In this document: positions 26,868-35,927 of the stretch, piece after piece
Numbering within the stretch: position 1 is the first letter of the stretch
Layout of the letters: each line of letters starts with the position of its first letter
Assembly: GCF_004208635.1 (NCBI RefSeq)
Contig: NZ_CP035806.1
Location: forward strand, 496,001 to 560,000
Source of the DNA: Leucobacter triazinivorans
Lineage (GTDB): Bacteria > Actinomycetota > Actinomycetes > Actinomycetales > Microbacteriaceae
Direction of reading: 5' to 3'
DNA length: 64,000 nucleotides
Position numbers and translations under genes: made by a program
Notes under the pieces: generated by a model
Database searches by the model: none
What the model was told of the DNA's origin: nothing
What the model saw: only the letters and a program-made list of their open reading frames with translations

Positions 26868-27505
26868 GTCTCTTCAAGCGTTTCCGGCGCGATCCCGGTC
26901 TCGACGCGCCGCTCACCGCGGGCGGCAGGGGAACCCGGCCGTCCGAGCCGGGCGCGGGTCGCAGGGTGGCGGGCAACGAGCGCTTCGGGCGGTGGAGCGA
27001 GGGCATCGCCCGCGGCATGGGCACGCCCTGGTTCCTGCTCGTGCTCACCGCGTTCTGCGTCGTGTGGCTCATCTGGAACACCGCCTCCCCCGAGCCCTGG
27101 CGATTCGACAGCGCGGCGCTCGGCTTCACCGCGCTCACGCTCATCCTCTCGCTGCAGGCGTCGTACGCGGCGCCGCTCATCCTGCTGGCGCAGAACCGGC
27201 AGGACGACCGCGATCGCGTGCAGATCGAGCAGGATCGCCAGCGCGCCGAGCGCAATCTCGCCGACACCGAGTTCCTCGCGCGCGAGGTCGTCGCGCTGCG
27301 CCTCGCACTCAAGGATCTGCCGGATCGCGACTTCGTGCGCGCCGAGCTGCGCGCGCTGCTCGCGGATCTCGCCGAGGATCCGGGCGCTGCGCACCGGCAG
27401 CCGGACTCGGGAGGACCCGAGATCGCCGACCCCGGCACGAACGCGGATCCCGCAGCTCGAAACGCGCGACGGTCGAGCGGAGACCCCGATAAGGCGACGG
27501 AGTGA
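26864..27505 (+). CDS. DUF1003 membrane protein
   Basis: A 213-residue protein with two close membrane helices (FLLVLTAFCVVWLIWN and FTALTLILSLQASYAAPLIL) followed by the typical DUF1003 motif LLAQNRQDDRDR and a coiled-coil-like charged helix. The tail is low complexity. Function unknown. Coupled by ATGA overlap to the MgtE-N gene and by GTGA overlap to mrp, so the three form one unit, as in other actinobacteria. Confidence 0.9.
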   Translation: MSLFKRFRRDPGLDAPLTAGGRGTRPSEPGAGRRVAGNERFGRWSEGIARGMGTPWFLLVLTAFCVVWLIWNTASPEPWRFDSAALGFTALTLILSLQASYAAPLILLAQNRQDDRDRVQIEQDRQRAERNLADTEFLAREVVALRLALKDLPDRDFVRAELRALLADLAEDPGAAHRQPDSGGPEIADPGTNADPAARNARRSSGDPDKATE

Positions 27506-28668
27506 GCACGGAGACCGAGCAGGCCGTCTGGACCGCCCTTGGGCGCGTCCAGGACCCGGAGATCATGCGTCCGATCACCGAGCTCGGGATGGTGCAGAGC
27601 GTCGCGGTCGATGACGCGGGTCGCGCCGAGGTATCGATCCTGCTCACCATCTCCGGATGCCCGGCCGCGCGGCGCATCGAGGCCGATGTGCTCGCCGCCA
27701 CCCGGGGTGCCCCCGGAATCGTCGAGGCAGCGGTGGAGGTCGGCGTGATGACCCCGGAGCAGCGCCGGGCGTTCACCGAGCGCGTGCGCGGCGATCGGGC
27801 GTCGCGCCCGCAGCAGTTCGGCCCGGAGTCGCTGACCCGGGTCATCGCGGTGACGAGCGGGAAGGGCGGAGTGGGCAAATCGTCGCTGACCGCGGGGCTC
27901 GCCGTGGCGATGGCCGCCCAGGGGCTCACCGTCGGCCTCGTCGACGCCGACGTGTTCGGGTTCTCCATCCCCGGCATCCTCGGCCTCAGCCGCGACGGGC
28001 GCACCGAACAGCCCACGCGTGTCGACGACATGATCCTGCCCCCCGTCGCGCACGGCGTGAAGACGATCTCGATCGGCATGTTCCTCGGCGATGCGGATCC
28101 GCGCAGCACCGCCGTCTCGTGGCGGGGCCCGATGCTGCACCGCACGATCGAGCAGTTCTTGCGCGACGTCTGGTTCGGCGATCTCGACGTGCTGCTGCTC
28201 GATCTGCCCCCGGGCACCGGCGACATCGCGATCAGCGTCGGGCAGCTGCTGCCGCAGGCCGAAGTGCTCGTGGTGACCACGCCGCAGGAGGCGGCGGCCG
28301 ACGTCGCCGTGCGCAGCGCACTCGTCGCCCGGCAGACCGGGCAGCGGGTCATCGGCGTCGTGGAGAACATGGCCGGTCTCGCGCAGGCCGACGGCACCGT
28401 GCTCGACGTGTTCGGCAGCGGCGGTGGCCGACTCGTCTCCGAACGGTTGAGCGCGCCCGCGGAAACCGGTGCGCCCCCCGAGGAGGTCCCCCTGCTCGGC
28501 AGCGTGCCGCTCAGCCCCGCGTTCCGCGCAGCCGGGGATCGTGGCGAGCCCGCAGTGCTCACCGACCCGGAGGATCCCGCGGCGGCCGAGCTGCTGCGCG
28601 TGGCGCGTCGCATCATCGACCTCGGACGCGGCCTCGCCGGCAGGTCGTTGGGGATCGCCCCGCGCTGA
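27502..28668 (+). CDS. mrp: Mrp/NBP35-type iron-sulfur carrier ATPase
   Basis: A 388-residue protein with an N-terminal MIP18/DUF59 domain (about 1-100, LGRVQDPEIMRPITELGMV, ISGCPAA) and a P-loop domain with deviant Walker A SGKGGVGKSSL, DADVFGFSIPG and LDLPPGTGDI. It stores or transfers Fe-S clusters in the cytoplasm. The conserved cysteine pair CxxC seen in some members is not evident. GTG start overlaps the DUF1003 stop. Confidence 0.92.
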   Translation: MSTETEQAVWTALGRVQDPEIMRPITELGMVQSVAVDDAGRAEVSILLTISGCPAARRIEADVLAATRGAPGIVEAAVEVGVMTPEQRRAFTERVRGDRASRPQQFGPESLTRVIAVTSGKGGVGKSSLTAGLAVAMAAQGLTVGLVDADVFGFSIPGILGLSRDGRTEQPTRVDDMILPPVAHGVKTISIGMFLGDADPRSTAVSWRGPMLHRTIEQFLRDVWFGDLDVLLLDLPPGTGDIAISVGQLLPQAEVLVVTTPQEAAADVAVRSALVARQTGQRVIGVVENMAGLAQADGTVLDVFGSGGGRLVSERLSAPAETGAPPEEVPLLGSVPLSPAFRAAGDRGEPAVLTDPEDPAAAELLRVARRIIDLGRGLAGRSLGIAPR

Positions 28669-28682
28669 CGGATCCCGCGCGT

Positions 28683-30494
28683 CTACGACCCGGCCAGGGT
28701 CTCCGACACCGGTCGCGGGCGCGCGAAGAGATACCCCTGGAACGCGTCGACGCCGAGCTCGCAGAGGGCCTGGAACTGCTCCTCGGTCTCCACGCCTTCG
28801 GCCACGACCTGCAGTCCGAAGGTGCGTCCCAACTGCACGATGGTCTGGGTGATGGCCGCCGTGTGCGCGTCGTCGACGACCGAGGAGACGAACGAGCGGT
28901 CGATCTTGAGCTGCTGCACGGGCAGGCGGCGCAGATAGCTCAGCGACGAGTAGCCCGTGCCGAAGTCGTCGAGCGACGCGAACACCCCCTCGGCGCGCAG
29001 CAGGCCCAGCATGCGGATCGTGCGATCCAAGTCGGTGTGCAGCACGCTCTCGGTGAGCTCGAACTTGAGCAGCCCCGGCGAGATGTCGTGCCCGGCCAGG
29101 ATGCGGTGCACCCGCTCGGCGAAGTCATCGGCGCGCAACTGGCGCTCGCTGAGGTTGATCGAGAAGGTCAACTCGCGTCGCGCGGGGTCGTCCTTCCAGG
29201 AGGTCAGTACCCGGCACGCCTCTTCGAGCACCCAGTCGCCGATCTCGATGATCAGTCCGGTCTGCTCGGCGAGGGGGATGAAGGCGTCGGGCGGCACCAG
29301 ACCGCGCTGCGGGCTGATCCAGCGGATCAAGCCCTCCTCGCCGATCACTCGACGATCGCGATCGACGATGGGCTGTGCGAAGAGCCGCAGCTCCCCCTGC
29401 TCGATGCCGCGGCGCAGCTCGGAGAAGAGCCGCACGCGCTCCTGGGCTTCGTCGAGCATGCGCTGCCGGAATCGGCGCACCCGCAGCTGCCCGCCCGCGC
29501 GACGCGCGCGTTTCCGAGCGACGTCCGCGCACTTGATGATCTCGGCGGAGTCGTCGGTCTCGAGGTAGTCGTCCGGGGCGAGGGCGGCGTCGGGCGCTTC
29601 GGAGGCCTCGGCGGCCGCCCGGGTTCCCGGCCGCGCCCACAGCACGAAGCCCAGGCTCGCCGAGACGTCGAGCACCATGCCCGAGGGCAGATCCGAGGCG
29701 CCGTTGACCGTCGTCAGCACCTGATCGACCGCGTCGAGGCAGCGGGCCTCTGCCTGGCGCTGCTCACCGCCCAGCCCCGTCAGCAGCACGCCGAAGGTAT
29801 TCGAGCCCATGCGGGCGGCCGAGAGCCCCTCCCGCTCGAGCGCACGGAGCCCGGCGGCCGCGTCGCGCAGCATGAGGTCTCCGGCTTCGTAGCCGAACGC
29901 GTCGTTGACGGCCGACAGCTCGTCGACGCTGAAGGAAACGTACGCGCAGAACTCCCCCACGGGCTGCACAGCGAGCGCACGCTCGACGTCGCGCAGCATC
30001 GACGCCCGATTGGCGAGCCCGGTCGAGCCGTCGAAGTGCGCGAGCAGGCGCGCCTGGTCCTCGGCCTGGCGCCGCTGGGTGGCCTCGGTGCGGATGGCGA
30101 GGTAGCGCTGCGGGCGCCCCTGCTCGTCGCCCAAGGGGATGATCGTGGTGTCGACCCAGTACTCGGCCCCGTCCTTGGCGCGGTTGCAGATCTCACCGGT
30201 CCAGACCTCGCCGCGGCTGATGACCCGCCACAGCTCGCCGAAGAAGTCGCGCGAGTGCCGTCCCGAGCCGACCACGCGATGCGTGCGCCCGAGGAGCTCC
30301 GCGCGGGAGTACTGCGAGATCTCGCAGAAGCGGTCGTTGACGTACTGGATGATCCCGTGCCGGTCCGTGATCGCGATGATCGAGTAGGTGCTCAGCGCGT
30401 TCAGGATCTGATCGATCTCGCGGTCGGAGGCGGCGACGGGACGGCCCCGTTCTCCGTCCGCACCGGCGCGCGAGTCCGGCTCGTGCGTGTGCAT
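28683..30494 (-). CDS. PAS-GGDEF(degenerate)-EAL signalling protein
   Basis: A 603-residue cytoplasmic protein: PAS about 28-150 (IIAITDRHGIIQYVNDRFCE), GGDEF-like about 155-320, EAL about 345-598. The cyclase signature is lost (MGSNTFGVLL in place of GGDEF), so it should not make cyclic di-GMP. The EAL domain keeps most key residues (INLSERQL, KFELTES, LDDFGTGYSS, LKIDRSFV, VVAEGVET), although its name motif reads EGL. A phosphodiesterase regulated by the PAS domain is likely. Situated between mrp and tatB. Confidence 0.9.
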   Translation of the reverse strand: MHTHEPDSRAGADGERGRPVAASDREIDQILNALSTYSIIAITDRHGIIQYVNDRFCEISQYSRAELLGRTHRVVGSGRHSRDFFGELWRVISRGEVWTGEICNRAKDGAEYWVDTTIIPLGDEQGRPQRYLAIRTEATQRRQAEDQARLLAHFDGSTGLANRASMLRDVERALAVQPVGEFCAYVSFSVDELSAVNDAFGYEAGDLMLRDAAAGLRALEREGLSAARMGSNTFGVLLTGLGGEQRQAEARCLDAVDQVLTTVNGASDLPSGMVLDVSASLGFVLWARPGTRAAAEASEAPDAALAPDDYLETDDSAEIIKCADVARKRARRAGGQLRVRRFRQRMLDEAQERVRLFSELRRGIEQGELRLFAQPIVDRDRRVIGEEGLIRWISPQRGLVPPDAFIPLAEQTGLIIEIGDWVLEEACRVLTSWKDDPARRELTFSINLSERQLRADDFAERVHRILAGHDISPGLLKFELTESVLHTDLDRTIRMLGLLRAEGVFASLDDFGTGYSSLSYLRRLPVQQLKIDRSFVSSVVDDAHTAAITQTIVQLGRTFGLQVVAEGVETEEQFQALCELGVDAFQGYLFARPRPVSETLAGS

Positions 30495-30508
30495 GCGTCA
30501 GCCCGTCC

Positions 30509-30952
30509 TTACGTCGCTTCGTCGTCGAAGCGCACCGACGGAGCCTGTGTCGAGGCCAGATCGTCCGATCCGTCGGACGTCCCTCCGGCGACGGCGCCTG
30601 CGACAGCGGCGCCTGCGGCAGCGGCGCCTGCGGCAGCCTCCGCGCGTTGCGCAGAGGCGGCAGCCGCCCGCTCGCGCCTCGCGGCCAACCGGGCCTCCCG
30701 CTCGTCCTCGACGAGGGCGTCGCGGATGATGCGCCGGGGATCGTACTGCCGCGGGTCGAGCTGCTTCCAATCGACCTCGTCGAACTCGGGGCCCATCTCA
30801 TCCCGCAGCCGATCCTTCGCGCCCTCGGTCATGCGTTTGACGCTGCGCACGAGTTCGCCGAGTTTCTTGGCATAGATCGGCAGTCGCTCCGGACCCAGCA
30901 CGAACATGGCGATCACCAGGATCACCAGGATCTTGTCTATCGTGAGGCCCAT
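30509..30952 (-). CDS. tatB: Sec-independent protein translocase TatB
   Basis: A 147-residue protein with the N-terminal membrane helix MGLTIDKILVILVIAMFVLG, the GPERLP hinge and an amphipathic helix (KKLGELVRSVKRMTEGAKDR), as in TatB of the twin-arginine export complex. The C-terminus carries an Ala/Gly-rich tract from short repeats (near 30590-30640). ATG at 30952 is the second of two adjacent ATG codons. Divergent from the methyltransferase. Confidence 0.9.
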   Translation of the reverse strand: MGLTIDKILVILVIAMFVLGPERLPIYAKKLGELVRSVKRMTEGAKDRLRDEMGPEFDEVDWKQLDPRQYDPRRIIRDALVEDEREARLAARRERAAAASAQRAEAAAGAAAAGAAVAGAVAGGTSDGSDDLASTQAPSVRFDDEAT

Positions 30953-31220
30953 CACTCCCCCATGCTACTCGCTCGCGCCCGCGCCGACGCACCGTCCAGT
31001 GGACGGTGCGCGCCTCGCGATCGGCAGCACGCGTTCCGGGGCCCGCGCCCGGCGGGCGGCGCTCCCCGCCGCGATCGTGCGTGGTGGACGCCGGGATCCT
31101 CCCGCGCCAACTACGCTAGAGAACGTGAGCGAGGCCGACACCCGCGTCCCGCACCGGGCCATCGGCCCGGATCCGCCCCACCCGCGCACCTCGCGCGGGT
31201 CGCGCCCCACGGAGGAGAAC

Positions 31221-31853
31221 GTGAGCAAGCTCGAACGCAACTGGCAGTACGCCGAGCAGTACCCCGGAGAGACCGATGCGCTCGTGCGCGCGAGACGACT
31301 CTCACTCGAACTCGGGATCGAACCGGTCAGCCGGTCGATCGGAGCCCAGCTCTCGGCCATGACGGTGCTGAGCCGTGCGCGCACCGTCTGCGAGGTGGGC
31401 ACGGGCGTCGGGGTCAGCGGGCTCTCGCTGCTGCGCTACGCGACGGACACCACGCTCACCTCCATCGAGCTCGAGCCGGAGCACCTGAGGGAGGCGCGCA
31501 CGGTCTTCGCCGACGCCGGCATCCCCGCGTCGCGCCTGCGCCTTATCGAGGGCGACGCACGGCACGTCATGCCCCGGCTCAACCTCGGCGCCTACGACCT
31601 CGTGCTGCTCGACGCAGAGCCCGAGCAGCTGCTCGAGTTCTTCGAACAGGCGCTCGGCATCGTGCGCCCGGGAGGCTGCATCATCGTTCCCGGAGCCTTC
31701 GCCCACGGCCGGGTGCCGGATCCCGCCGCGCGAGACGCGGCGACGCTCGCGTGCCGCGATCTGCTCGCGCTGGTCGCAGAGTCACCGGCGATCGCGCCGG
31801 TGCTCTCGCCGGCGGGAGACGGCGTGCTCACCCTGGTGCGACTCGACGGTTAG
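31221..31853 (+). CDS. O-methyltransferase family 3
   Basis: A 210-residue SAM-dependent methyltransferase. The SAM site CEVGTGVGVSGL (about 57-68) and SIELEPEH, LLDAEPEQ and RPGGCIIVPG are visible. GTG 31221 is chosen because GGAGGAG lies at 31211-31217; an upstream GTG at 31125 is in frame but has a poorer context. The same gene neighbours tatB and mrp in M. tuberculosis (Rv1220c). Substrate unknown. Confidence 0.9.
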   Translation: MSKLERNWQYAEQYPGETDALVRARRLSLELGIEPVSRSIGAQLSAMTVLSRARTVCEVGTGVGVSGLSLLRYATDTTLTSIELEPEHLREARTVFADAGIPASRLRLIEGDARHVMPRLNLGAYDLVLLDAEPEQLLEFFEQALGIVRPGGCIIVPGAFAHGRVPDPAARDAATLACRDLLALVAESPAIAPVLSPAGDGVLTLVRLDG

Positions 31854-31936
31854 CCCGCGCGCCCGCGCAACCGTGCACCCACGCGCCGGTGCACCCGCGC
31901 ACCCTGCGCGGGCTCCGCAGCGCAGGCCGGCATACG

Positions 31937-31979
31937 GCGAGGCCCCGGGTAGGATCCGTGATCCTGCCCGGGGCCTCGC
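31937..31979. terminator. Bidirectional hairpin terminator
   Basis: Nineteen-base arms (31937-31955 and 31961-31979; gcgaggccccgggtaggat with one mismatch) with a 5-base loop lie between the convergent methyltransferase and DUF3117 genes. The stem is long enough to stop transcription from either side. Confidence 0.85.
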
Positions 31980-32066
31980 TCCGCGTCATCCGCGACGCCG
32001 CAGCTCTCGGAGTCGCGATGCGCGCTCCGAACCTGCAGCCGCCGGGGTACCGGGGTACCGCTCGGG

Positions 32067-32237
32067 TCAGCCGTCGAGCACGCCGGCGAGCACGTCGCGC
32101 AGTTCGGCCGCTTCCTGGTCGTTGACCGACACCACGAGGCGTCCGCCGCCCTCGAGGGGCACCCGCACGACGATCAACCGGCTCTCGCGCACCGCCTCCA
32201 TGGGTCCATCCCCAGTCCTCGGTTTCATTGCAGCCAT
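32067..32237 (-). CDS. DUF3117 small protein
   Basis: A 56-residue protein that begins MAAMKPRTGDGPMEAVRESR and ends AAELRDVLAGVLDG. This matches the short, highly conserved actinobacterial DUF3117 family (Rv1211 type). GAGGAGG lies upstream of the ATG. The predicted form is a small beta-strand/helix protein; its function is not known. Its position between the methyltransferase and dapE is as in mycobacteria. Confidence 0.92.
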   Translation of the reverse strand: MAAMKPRTGDGPMEAVRESRLIVVRVPLEGGGRLVVSVNDQEAAELRDVLAGVLDG

Positions 32238-32326
32238 GACGCCTCCTCGCAGAATTGGTGTACAGGCCTATTTTATGGGGCGAGCACGCGGAAGGGCGAA
32301 CTCGCCGACCCCGCGCTACGCAGAAT

Positions 32327-33454
32327 TCAGGCTCGGGCCTGCGCCGGACGCTCATCGGCAGCGAGCCAGGAGCGCAGGGCGGCGGCCGTGAACTCGATCT
32401 GCGCGACCGGCACGCGCTCGTCGTCGGCGTGGGCGAGCAGCGCGTCCCCGGGCCCGAAGTTGACCGCCGGGATGCCGAGTGCGGCGAATCGGGACACATC
32501 GGTCCAGCCGAACTTCGCCGTCGGCTCGACGCCGACTGCGGCCACGAAGCGCTGCGCGAGCGGAGCATCGAGCCCCGGTCGAGCGCCCGGTGCGAGATCC
32601 ACGATCTCCACCTCGTCGGCGTCATCGAAGAACTCCCGGATGAACGCGGCGGCTTCCTCCTCCGTGCGGCTCGGAGCGAAGCGGTAGTTGACCTCGACCA
32701 CGCAGACATCCGGGATCACATTGCCCGCGACACCCCCTTCGACGCGAACGGCATTCACCCCTTCTCGGTACTCCAGACCGTCGACGACGATCCGGTCGGC
32801 CTCGTACCGCGAGAGCCGCTGCAGCAGGTCGCCCGCGCGATGGATCGCGTTCACCCCCATCCAGCCGCGCGCGGAGTGGGCTCGGCGGCCGCGCATCGTC
32901 ACCCTCGCTCGCAGCGTGCCGTTGCAGCCGCCCTCGATGGTGCCGTTCGAGGGCTCGCCGAGAATCGCGAAGTCTGCGGCGAAGAGCTCGGGGTGGTTGC
33001 GCACCGCGCGCCCCAGACCGCTCAGGTGCGACGCGACCTCCTCATGGTCGTACCAGATCCAGGTCAGGTCGACCGCCGGATCGCTCAACTCGGCCGCGAG
33101 CGCGAGCTGCACCGCGACACCGGCCTTCATGTCGACCGTACCGCGACCCCAGATCATGGGCTCGCCCGTCACCGCATCGAGCTCGTTCCGCACCGGGAGG
33201 TTCCGGTTGATCGGCACGGTGTCGAGATGCCCGGCGATGGCCACCCGTCGCGCGCGGCCCAGTTCGGTGCGAGCGATGATCGTGTCGCCATCCCGCACGA
33301 CGCGCAGATGCGGGGCGTGCACGTGCAGCGCCGCTTCAACCGCATCGGCGATCGCGCGCTCGTCGCCGGAGACCGACGGGATATTGCACAGCTGCCTCGT
33401 CAGTTCGACGGGGCCTGCGGAGATGTTCAGGGGCGGAATCGCTGACGTGCTCAC
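32327..33454 (-). CDS. dapE: Succinyl-diaminopimelate desuccinylase
   Basis: A 375-residue M20-family zinc hydrolase that removes succinate from N-succinyl-LL-DAP in lysine and peptidoglycan synthesis. Metal-site motifs: GHLDTVP, GRGTVDMKAG, and YDHEEVA, which here holds the His-Glu-Glu triad. GTG 33454 (STSAIPPLNISAGPVELTRQ) is the start that fits the family. A longer upstream frame runs through low-complexity repeats and is rejected. Divergent from dapD across 146 bases. Confidence 0.94.
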   Translation of the reverse strand: MSTSAIPPLNISAGPVELTRQLCNIPSVSGDERAIADAVEAALHVHAPHLRVVRDGDTIIARTELGRARRVAIAGHLDTVPINRNLPVRNELDAVTGEPMIWGRGTVDMKAGVAVQLALAAELSDPAVDLTWIWYDHEEVASHLSGLGRAVRNHPELFAADFAILGEPSNGTIEGGCNGTLRARVTMRGRRAHSARGWMGVNAIHRAGDLLQRLSRYEADRIVVDGLEYREGVNAVRVEGGVAGNVIPDVCVVEVNYRFAPSRTEEEAAAFIREFFDDADEVEIVDLAPGARPGLDAPLAQRFVAAVGVEPTAKFGWTDVSRFAALGIPAVNFGPGDALLAHADDERVPVAQIEFTAAALRSWLAADERPAQARA

Positions 33455-33529
33455 CCGGACCAGCCTAGAGCACGGCGGATCCCGCAGCTCCCTCGCCGTG
33501 CGGCTCGTGCGCTCTGCCGACCTACCCGG

Positions 33530-33590
33530 CGCGTCGCCGTGCCGCCGTGCCGCGGTGTCGCCGCGTCGCCGTGCCGCCGCGCCGCGATAC
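33530..33590. repeat. Simple gccg-rich repeats between dapE and dapD
   Basis: The 16-base word gcgtcgccgtgccgcc occurs at 33530-33545 and again at 33563-33578, with more imperfect gccgtgccgc words around it, in the spacer between the divergent dap genes. It is next to the dapD start and may hold both promoters. Confidence 0.65.
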
Positions 33591-33600
33591 GATAGAGGCC

Positions 33601-34557
33601 ATGACTGCAACGCGCTTCGCCTGGTCCGCCGGTATCTCCACTATCGCGTCGAACGGCACCGTTCTCGACGCATGGTTCCCCGCTCCTCAGCTGGGCCCGC
33701 GTCCCGGGGACCGAGATCCCTGGATCGCACCGGCAGAGTTGGAAAGCCTTGCCGGCGCCGACGAGCACCGTGGCGTGGAACTCCGTCCAGTCAGCGTCGA
33801 GATCGACCTCGACGCGCCCCCGGCCTCCACGGAGGATGCGTATCTGCGACTGCACCTGCTGTCGCACTGCCTCGTCCTCCCCAACTCGATCAATCTCGAC
33901 GGGGTGTTCGGGCGACTTCCGAATGTCGCTTGGACGACTGCTGGCCCGATGCTGCCCGAAGACTACGCAGCGCGACTGCCCCGGCTGAAGCGGGCCGGGA
34001 TCACCGCGGTGGGTCTCGACAAGTTCCCCCGCCTCACCGACTACGTGGTGCCGGAGGGCGTGCGCATCGCCGATGCGTCTCGCGTGCGTCTCGGGGCGCA
34101 TCTCGCTCCGGGAACCACCGTCATGCATGAGGGCTTCGTCAACTTCAACGCCGGAACGCTCGGCGCATCGATGGTCGAGGGCCGCATCTCGCAGGGAGTG
34201 GTCATCGGTGATGGCTCAGACATCGGCGGCGGCGCCTCGATCATGGGTACGCTTTCCGGCGGCGGGACGCAGCGCATCACCATCGGGGAACGCGCCCTGC
34301 TCGGCGCCAACTCGGGTATCGGCATCTCCTTGGGAAGCGACAGTGTGGTCGAAGCCGGGCTCTACGTGACCGCCGGCACCAAGGTGCTGCTTCCCAAGGG
34401 CACCTCCGAGTCGGCGGGAGAACCGGTCGAGGTCAAGGCGCTCGAGCTCTCCGGCGTGTCGAAGCTGCTGTTCCGCCGCAACTCGACAACAGGGGCAGTC
34501 GAGGCGCTCCCCCGAGAGGGCTCGGGGATCGAGCTGAACGCGGCGCTGCACGCCTGA
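33601..34557 (+). CDS. dapD: Tetrahydrodipicolinate N-succinyltransferase
   Basis: A 318-residue enzyme of the succinylase branch of DAP synthesis, of the actinobacterial type. The left-handed beta-helix hexapeptide region is visible at about 160-270 ([54 protein letters not shown]). It makes the substrate chain for dapC and dapE, which are also in this window. The dapD/dapE pair is divergent as in M. tuberculosis (Rv1201c/Rv1202). Confidence 0.95.
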   Translation: MTATRFAWSAGISTIASNGTVLDAWFPAPQLGPRPGDRDPWIAPAELESLAGADEHRGVELRPVSVEIDLDAPPASTEDAYLRLHLLSHCLVLPNSINLDGVFGRLPNVAWTTAGPMLPEDYAARLPRLKRAGITAVGLDKFPRLTDYVVPEGVRIADASRVRLGAHLAPGTTVMHEGFVNFNAGTLGASMVEGRISQGVVIGDGSDIGGGASIMGTLSGGGTQRITIGERALLGANSGIGISLGSDSVVEAGLYVTAGTKVLLPKGTSESAGEPVEVKALELSGVSKLLFRRNSTTGAVEALPREGSGIELNAALHA

Positions 34558-34568
34558 CCCGCGGCGGG

Positions 34569-35669
34569 CTAGCCGCGCTGATCCTCTGCAGGCCGCAGCG
34601 CCCATCGCCGACCGAATGACCGCGCCCGCCCGTCGAGGCGCGGCCTCCCGCATTGTCGCGCGCCCGGGGCGCCCGGCCAGCCACGCAGTCGCAGCGCGCG
34701 TTCCACCCGGGCGGCGACCGCCCCGGGACGGCGGGAGAGCGCATTCGTCACCTCGATCATCTCCCAGCCAGCCGCCCTGAGCGCGTCGAGACGCTCCACA
34801 TCATGCGCATAGCGCGTCCAGTGCTGCTCGCCCTGGTACTCGATTCCCACTCGGTAGCGCCGATACAGCAGGTCGATGCAGGCGAGGAACCTGCCGTGAT
34901 CATCGAAGACGTCGCCGTTCAGCTCGGGTTCCGGCAGACCGGCGTCGAGAAGCGTCAACCGCGTCATCGATTCGCGCGGCGACCACGAGTCCTCCCGCAC
35001 AAGCTCGAGCGCGTGCAGAAGCTTCCGACGACCGCGCCGGCGGCCAGCTGTGGCGGCTTCGTGCAGGTCACCAACCGTCGCAAGCGCAGGACGCCCCGCA
35101 TCGATCCGTCCATGCCCCTCTCGGTAGCGCCGGACAAAATGATCTCCCATCGCGACGAGATCCGCAATCGGCAGATCCACCAGTTGCACCCAGGTGCACG
35201 CGGGTGTCGTGAGTCGCAGACCTTCGTGCTCGGTAACCGCGCAGTAGGCAGCGGTGAGTCCGTGCCCGACAACGCCGAGCGCGCGCGGCGACCGCACCGG
35301 GCGAAACACGCTCGCGTGGACCGGTGCCCCAGCGACATGCGGGACCGGAGCGCCCCAGAGCAACGCCGCGCTGCGATGGCTGAAGAACTGGCGCGGGGTC
35401 ATCGCCTGCGCGAACACCCTGATGCGGCGGAGCTCCTCTCTGATCTCGCGCTCATAGCGATTCGACGACGGCTCACCGTCTCGGTGCGGATGCGGCCCCG
35501 GATCCAGGTCTGCGAGCGCCGCCGAGTCGCTCCGCGAGCGCACCCCTCGCCTCGGCGCGCTCAGGTCCGCAGCCCGCAGCCGCGCAGGTGTCACGCCGGC
35601 ATCGACTGCGGAAGCGACCGAGAACATTTCGGGGAGTCTGGGCGGGAGCGGTGAAGCGGGCGTCGGCAT
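34569..35669 (-). CDS. DUF559-like (Vsr-type fold) hypothetical protein
   Basis: A 366-residue protein. The N-terminal half has a winged-helix-like beginning (MFSVASAVDAGVTPARLRAA) as in AbiEi-type proteins. The C-terminal third (YRVGIEYQGEQHWTRYAHDV, ERLDALRAAGWEMIEVT) matches the DUF559/very-short-patch-repair nuclease fold. Many Microbacteriaceae carry several copies. Function unknown; nuclease activity is not shown. ATG 35669 lies four bases from a 26-base near-perfect palindrome, so no normal ribosome site is present. Convergent with dapD. Confidence 0.8.
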   Translation of the reverse strand: MPTPASPLPPRLPEMFSVASAVDAGVTPARLRAADLSAPRRGVRSRSDSAALADLDPGPHPHRDGEPSSNRYEREIREELRRIRVFAQAMTPRQFFSHRSAALLWGAPVPHVAGAPVHASVFRPVRSPRALGVVGHGLTAAYCAVTEHEGLRLTTPACTWVQLVDLPIADLVAMGDHFVRRYREGHGRIDAGRPALATVGDLHEAATAGRRRGRRKLLHALELVREDSWSPRESMTRLTLLDAGLPEPELNGDVFDDHGRFLACIDLLYRRYRVGIEYQGEQHWTRYAHDVERLDALRAAGWEMIEVTNALSRRPGAVAARVERALRLRGWPGAPGARQCGRPRLDGRARSFGRRWALRPAEDQRG

Positions 35670-35672
35670 GCC

Positions 35673-35698
35673 TACAGCATGCACGTGTGCATGCTGTA
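35673..35698. promoter_or_regulatory. Palindrome directly before the DUF559-like gene
   Basis: Twelve-base arms tacagcatgcac and gtgcatgctgta flank a 2-base centre, all matches perfect. It ends 4 bases from the start codon of the gene on the minus strand. It could be a repressor operator or an RNA hairpin that controls translation start. Confidence 0.7.
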
Positions 35699-35801
35699 CC
35701 GCCGGCGTTATCCACAAGCGATCTACAGGCAAAGGACCTGCTTCTGGGGCGTTCGCGCACACCCACAGGTCGCTTCCCGGGTGAGACCCCCGGATGAGAC
35801 G

Positions 35802-35862
35802 CTTCGCGCGTCAGTTCATGTCACCTGAACCGAAGTTTGGCGACGAGAACTGACGCGCGAAG
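35802..35862. repeat. 61-base dispersed inverted-repeat element, copy 2
   Basis: Perfect 16-base arms cttcgcgcgtcagttc (35802-35817) and gaactgacgcgcgaag (35847-35862) with a 29-base loop. Total length and the loop words acct..accga..gt..t..gac match copy 1 at 7328-7388. Confidence 0.85.
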
Positions 35863-35927
35863 GGGAACGCGGGGCGGTGGGGGCTGACGCGCTTGTGAGC
35901 GGAGGATCGACGCAAGGCGCGGGAGGC

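Noticed and set aside
32288..32326. Coding potential between DUF3117 and dapE
   Set aside because: The gap is too short and no start with a ribosome site is present.
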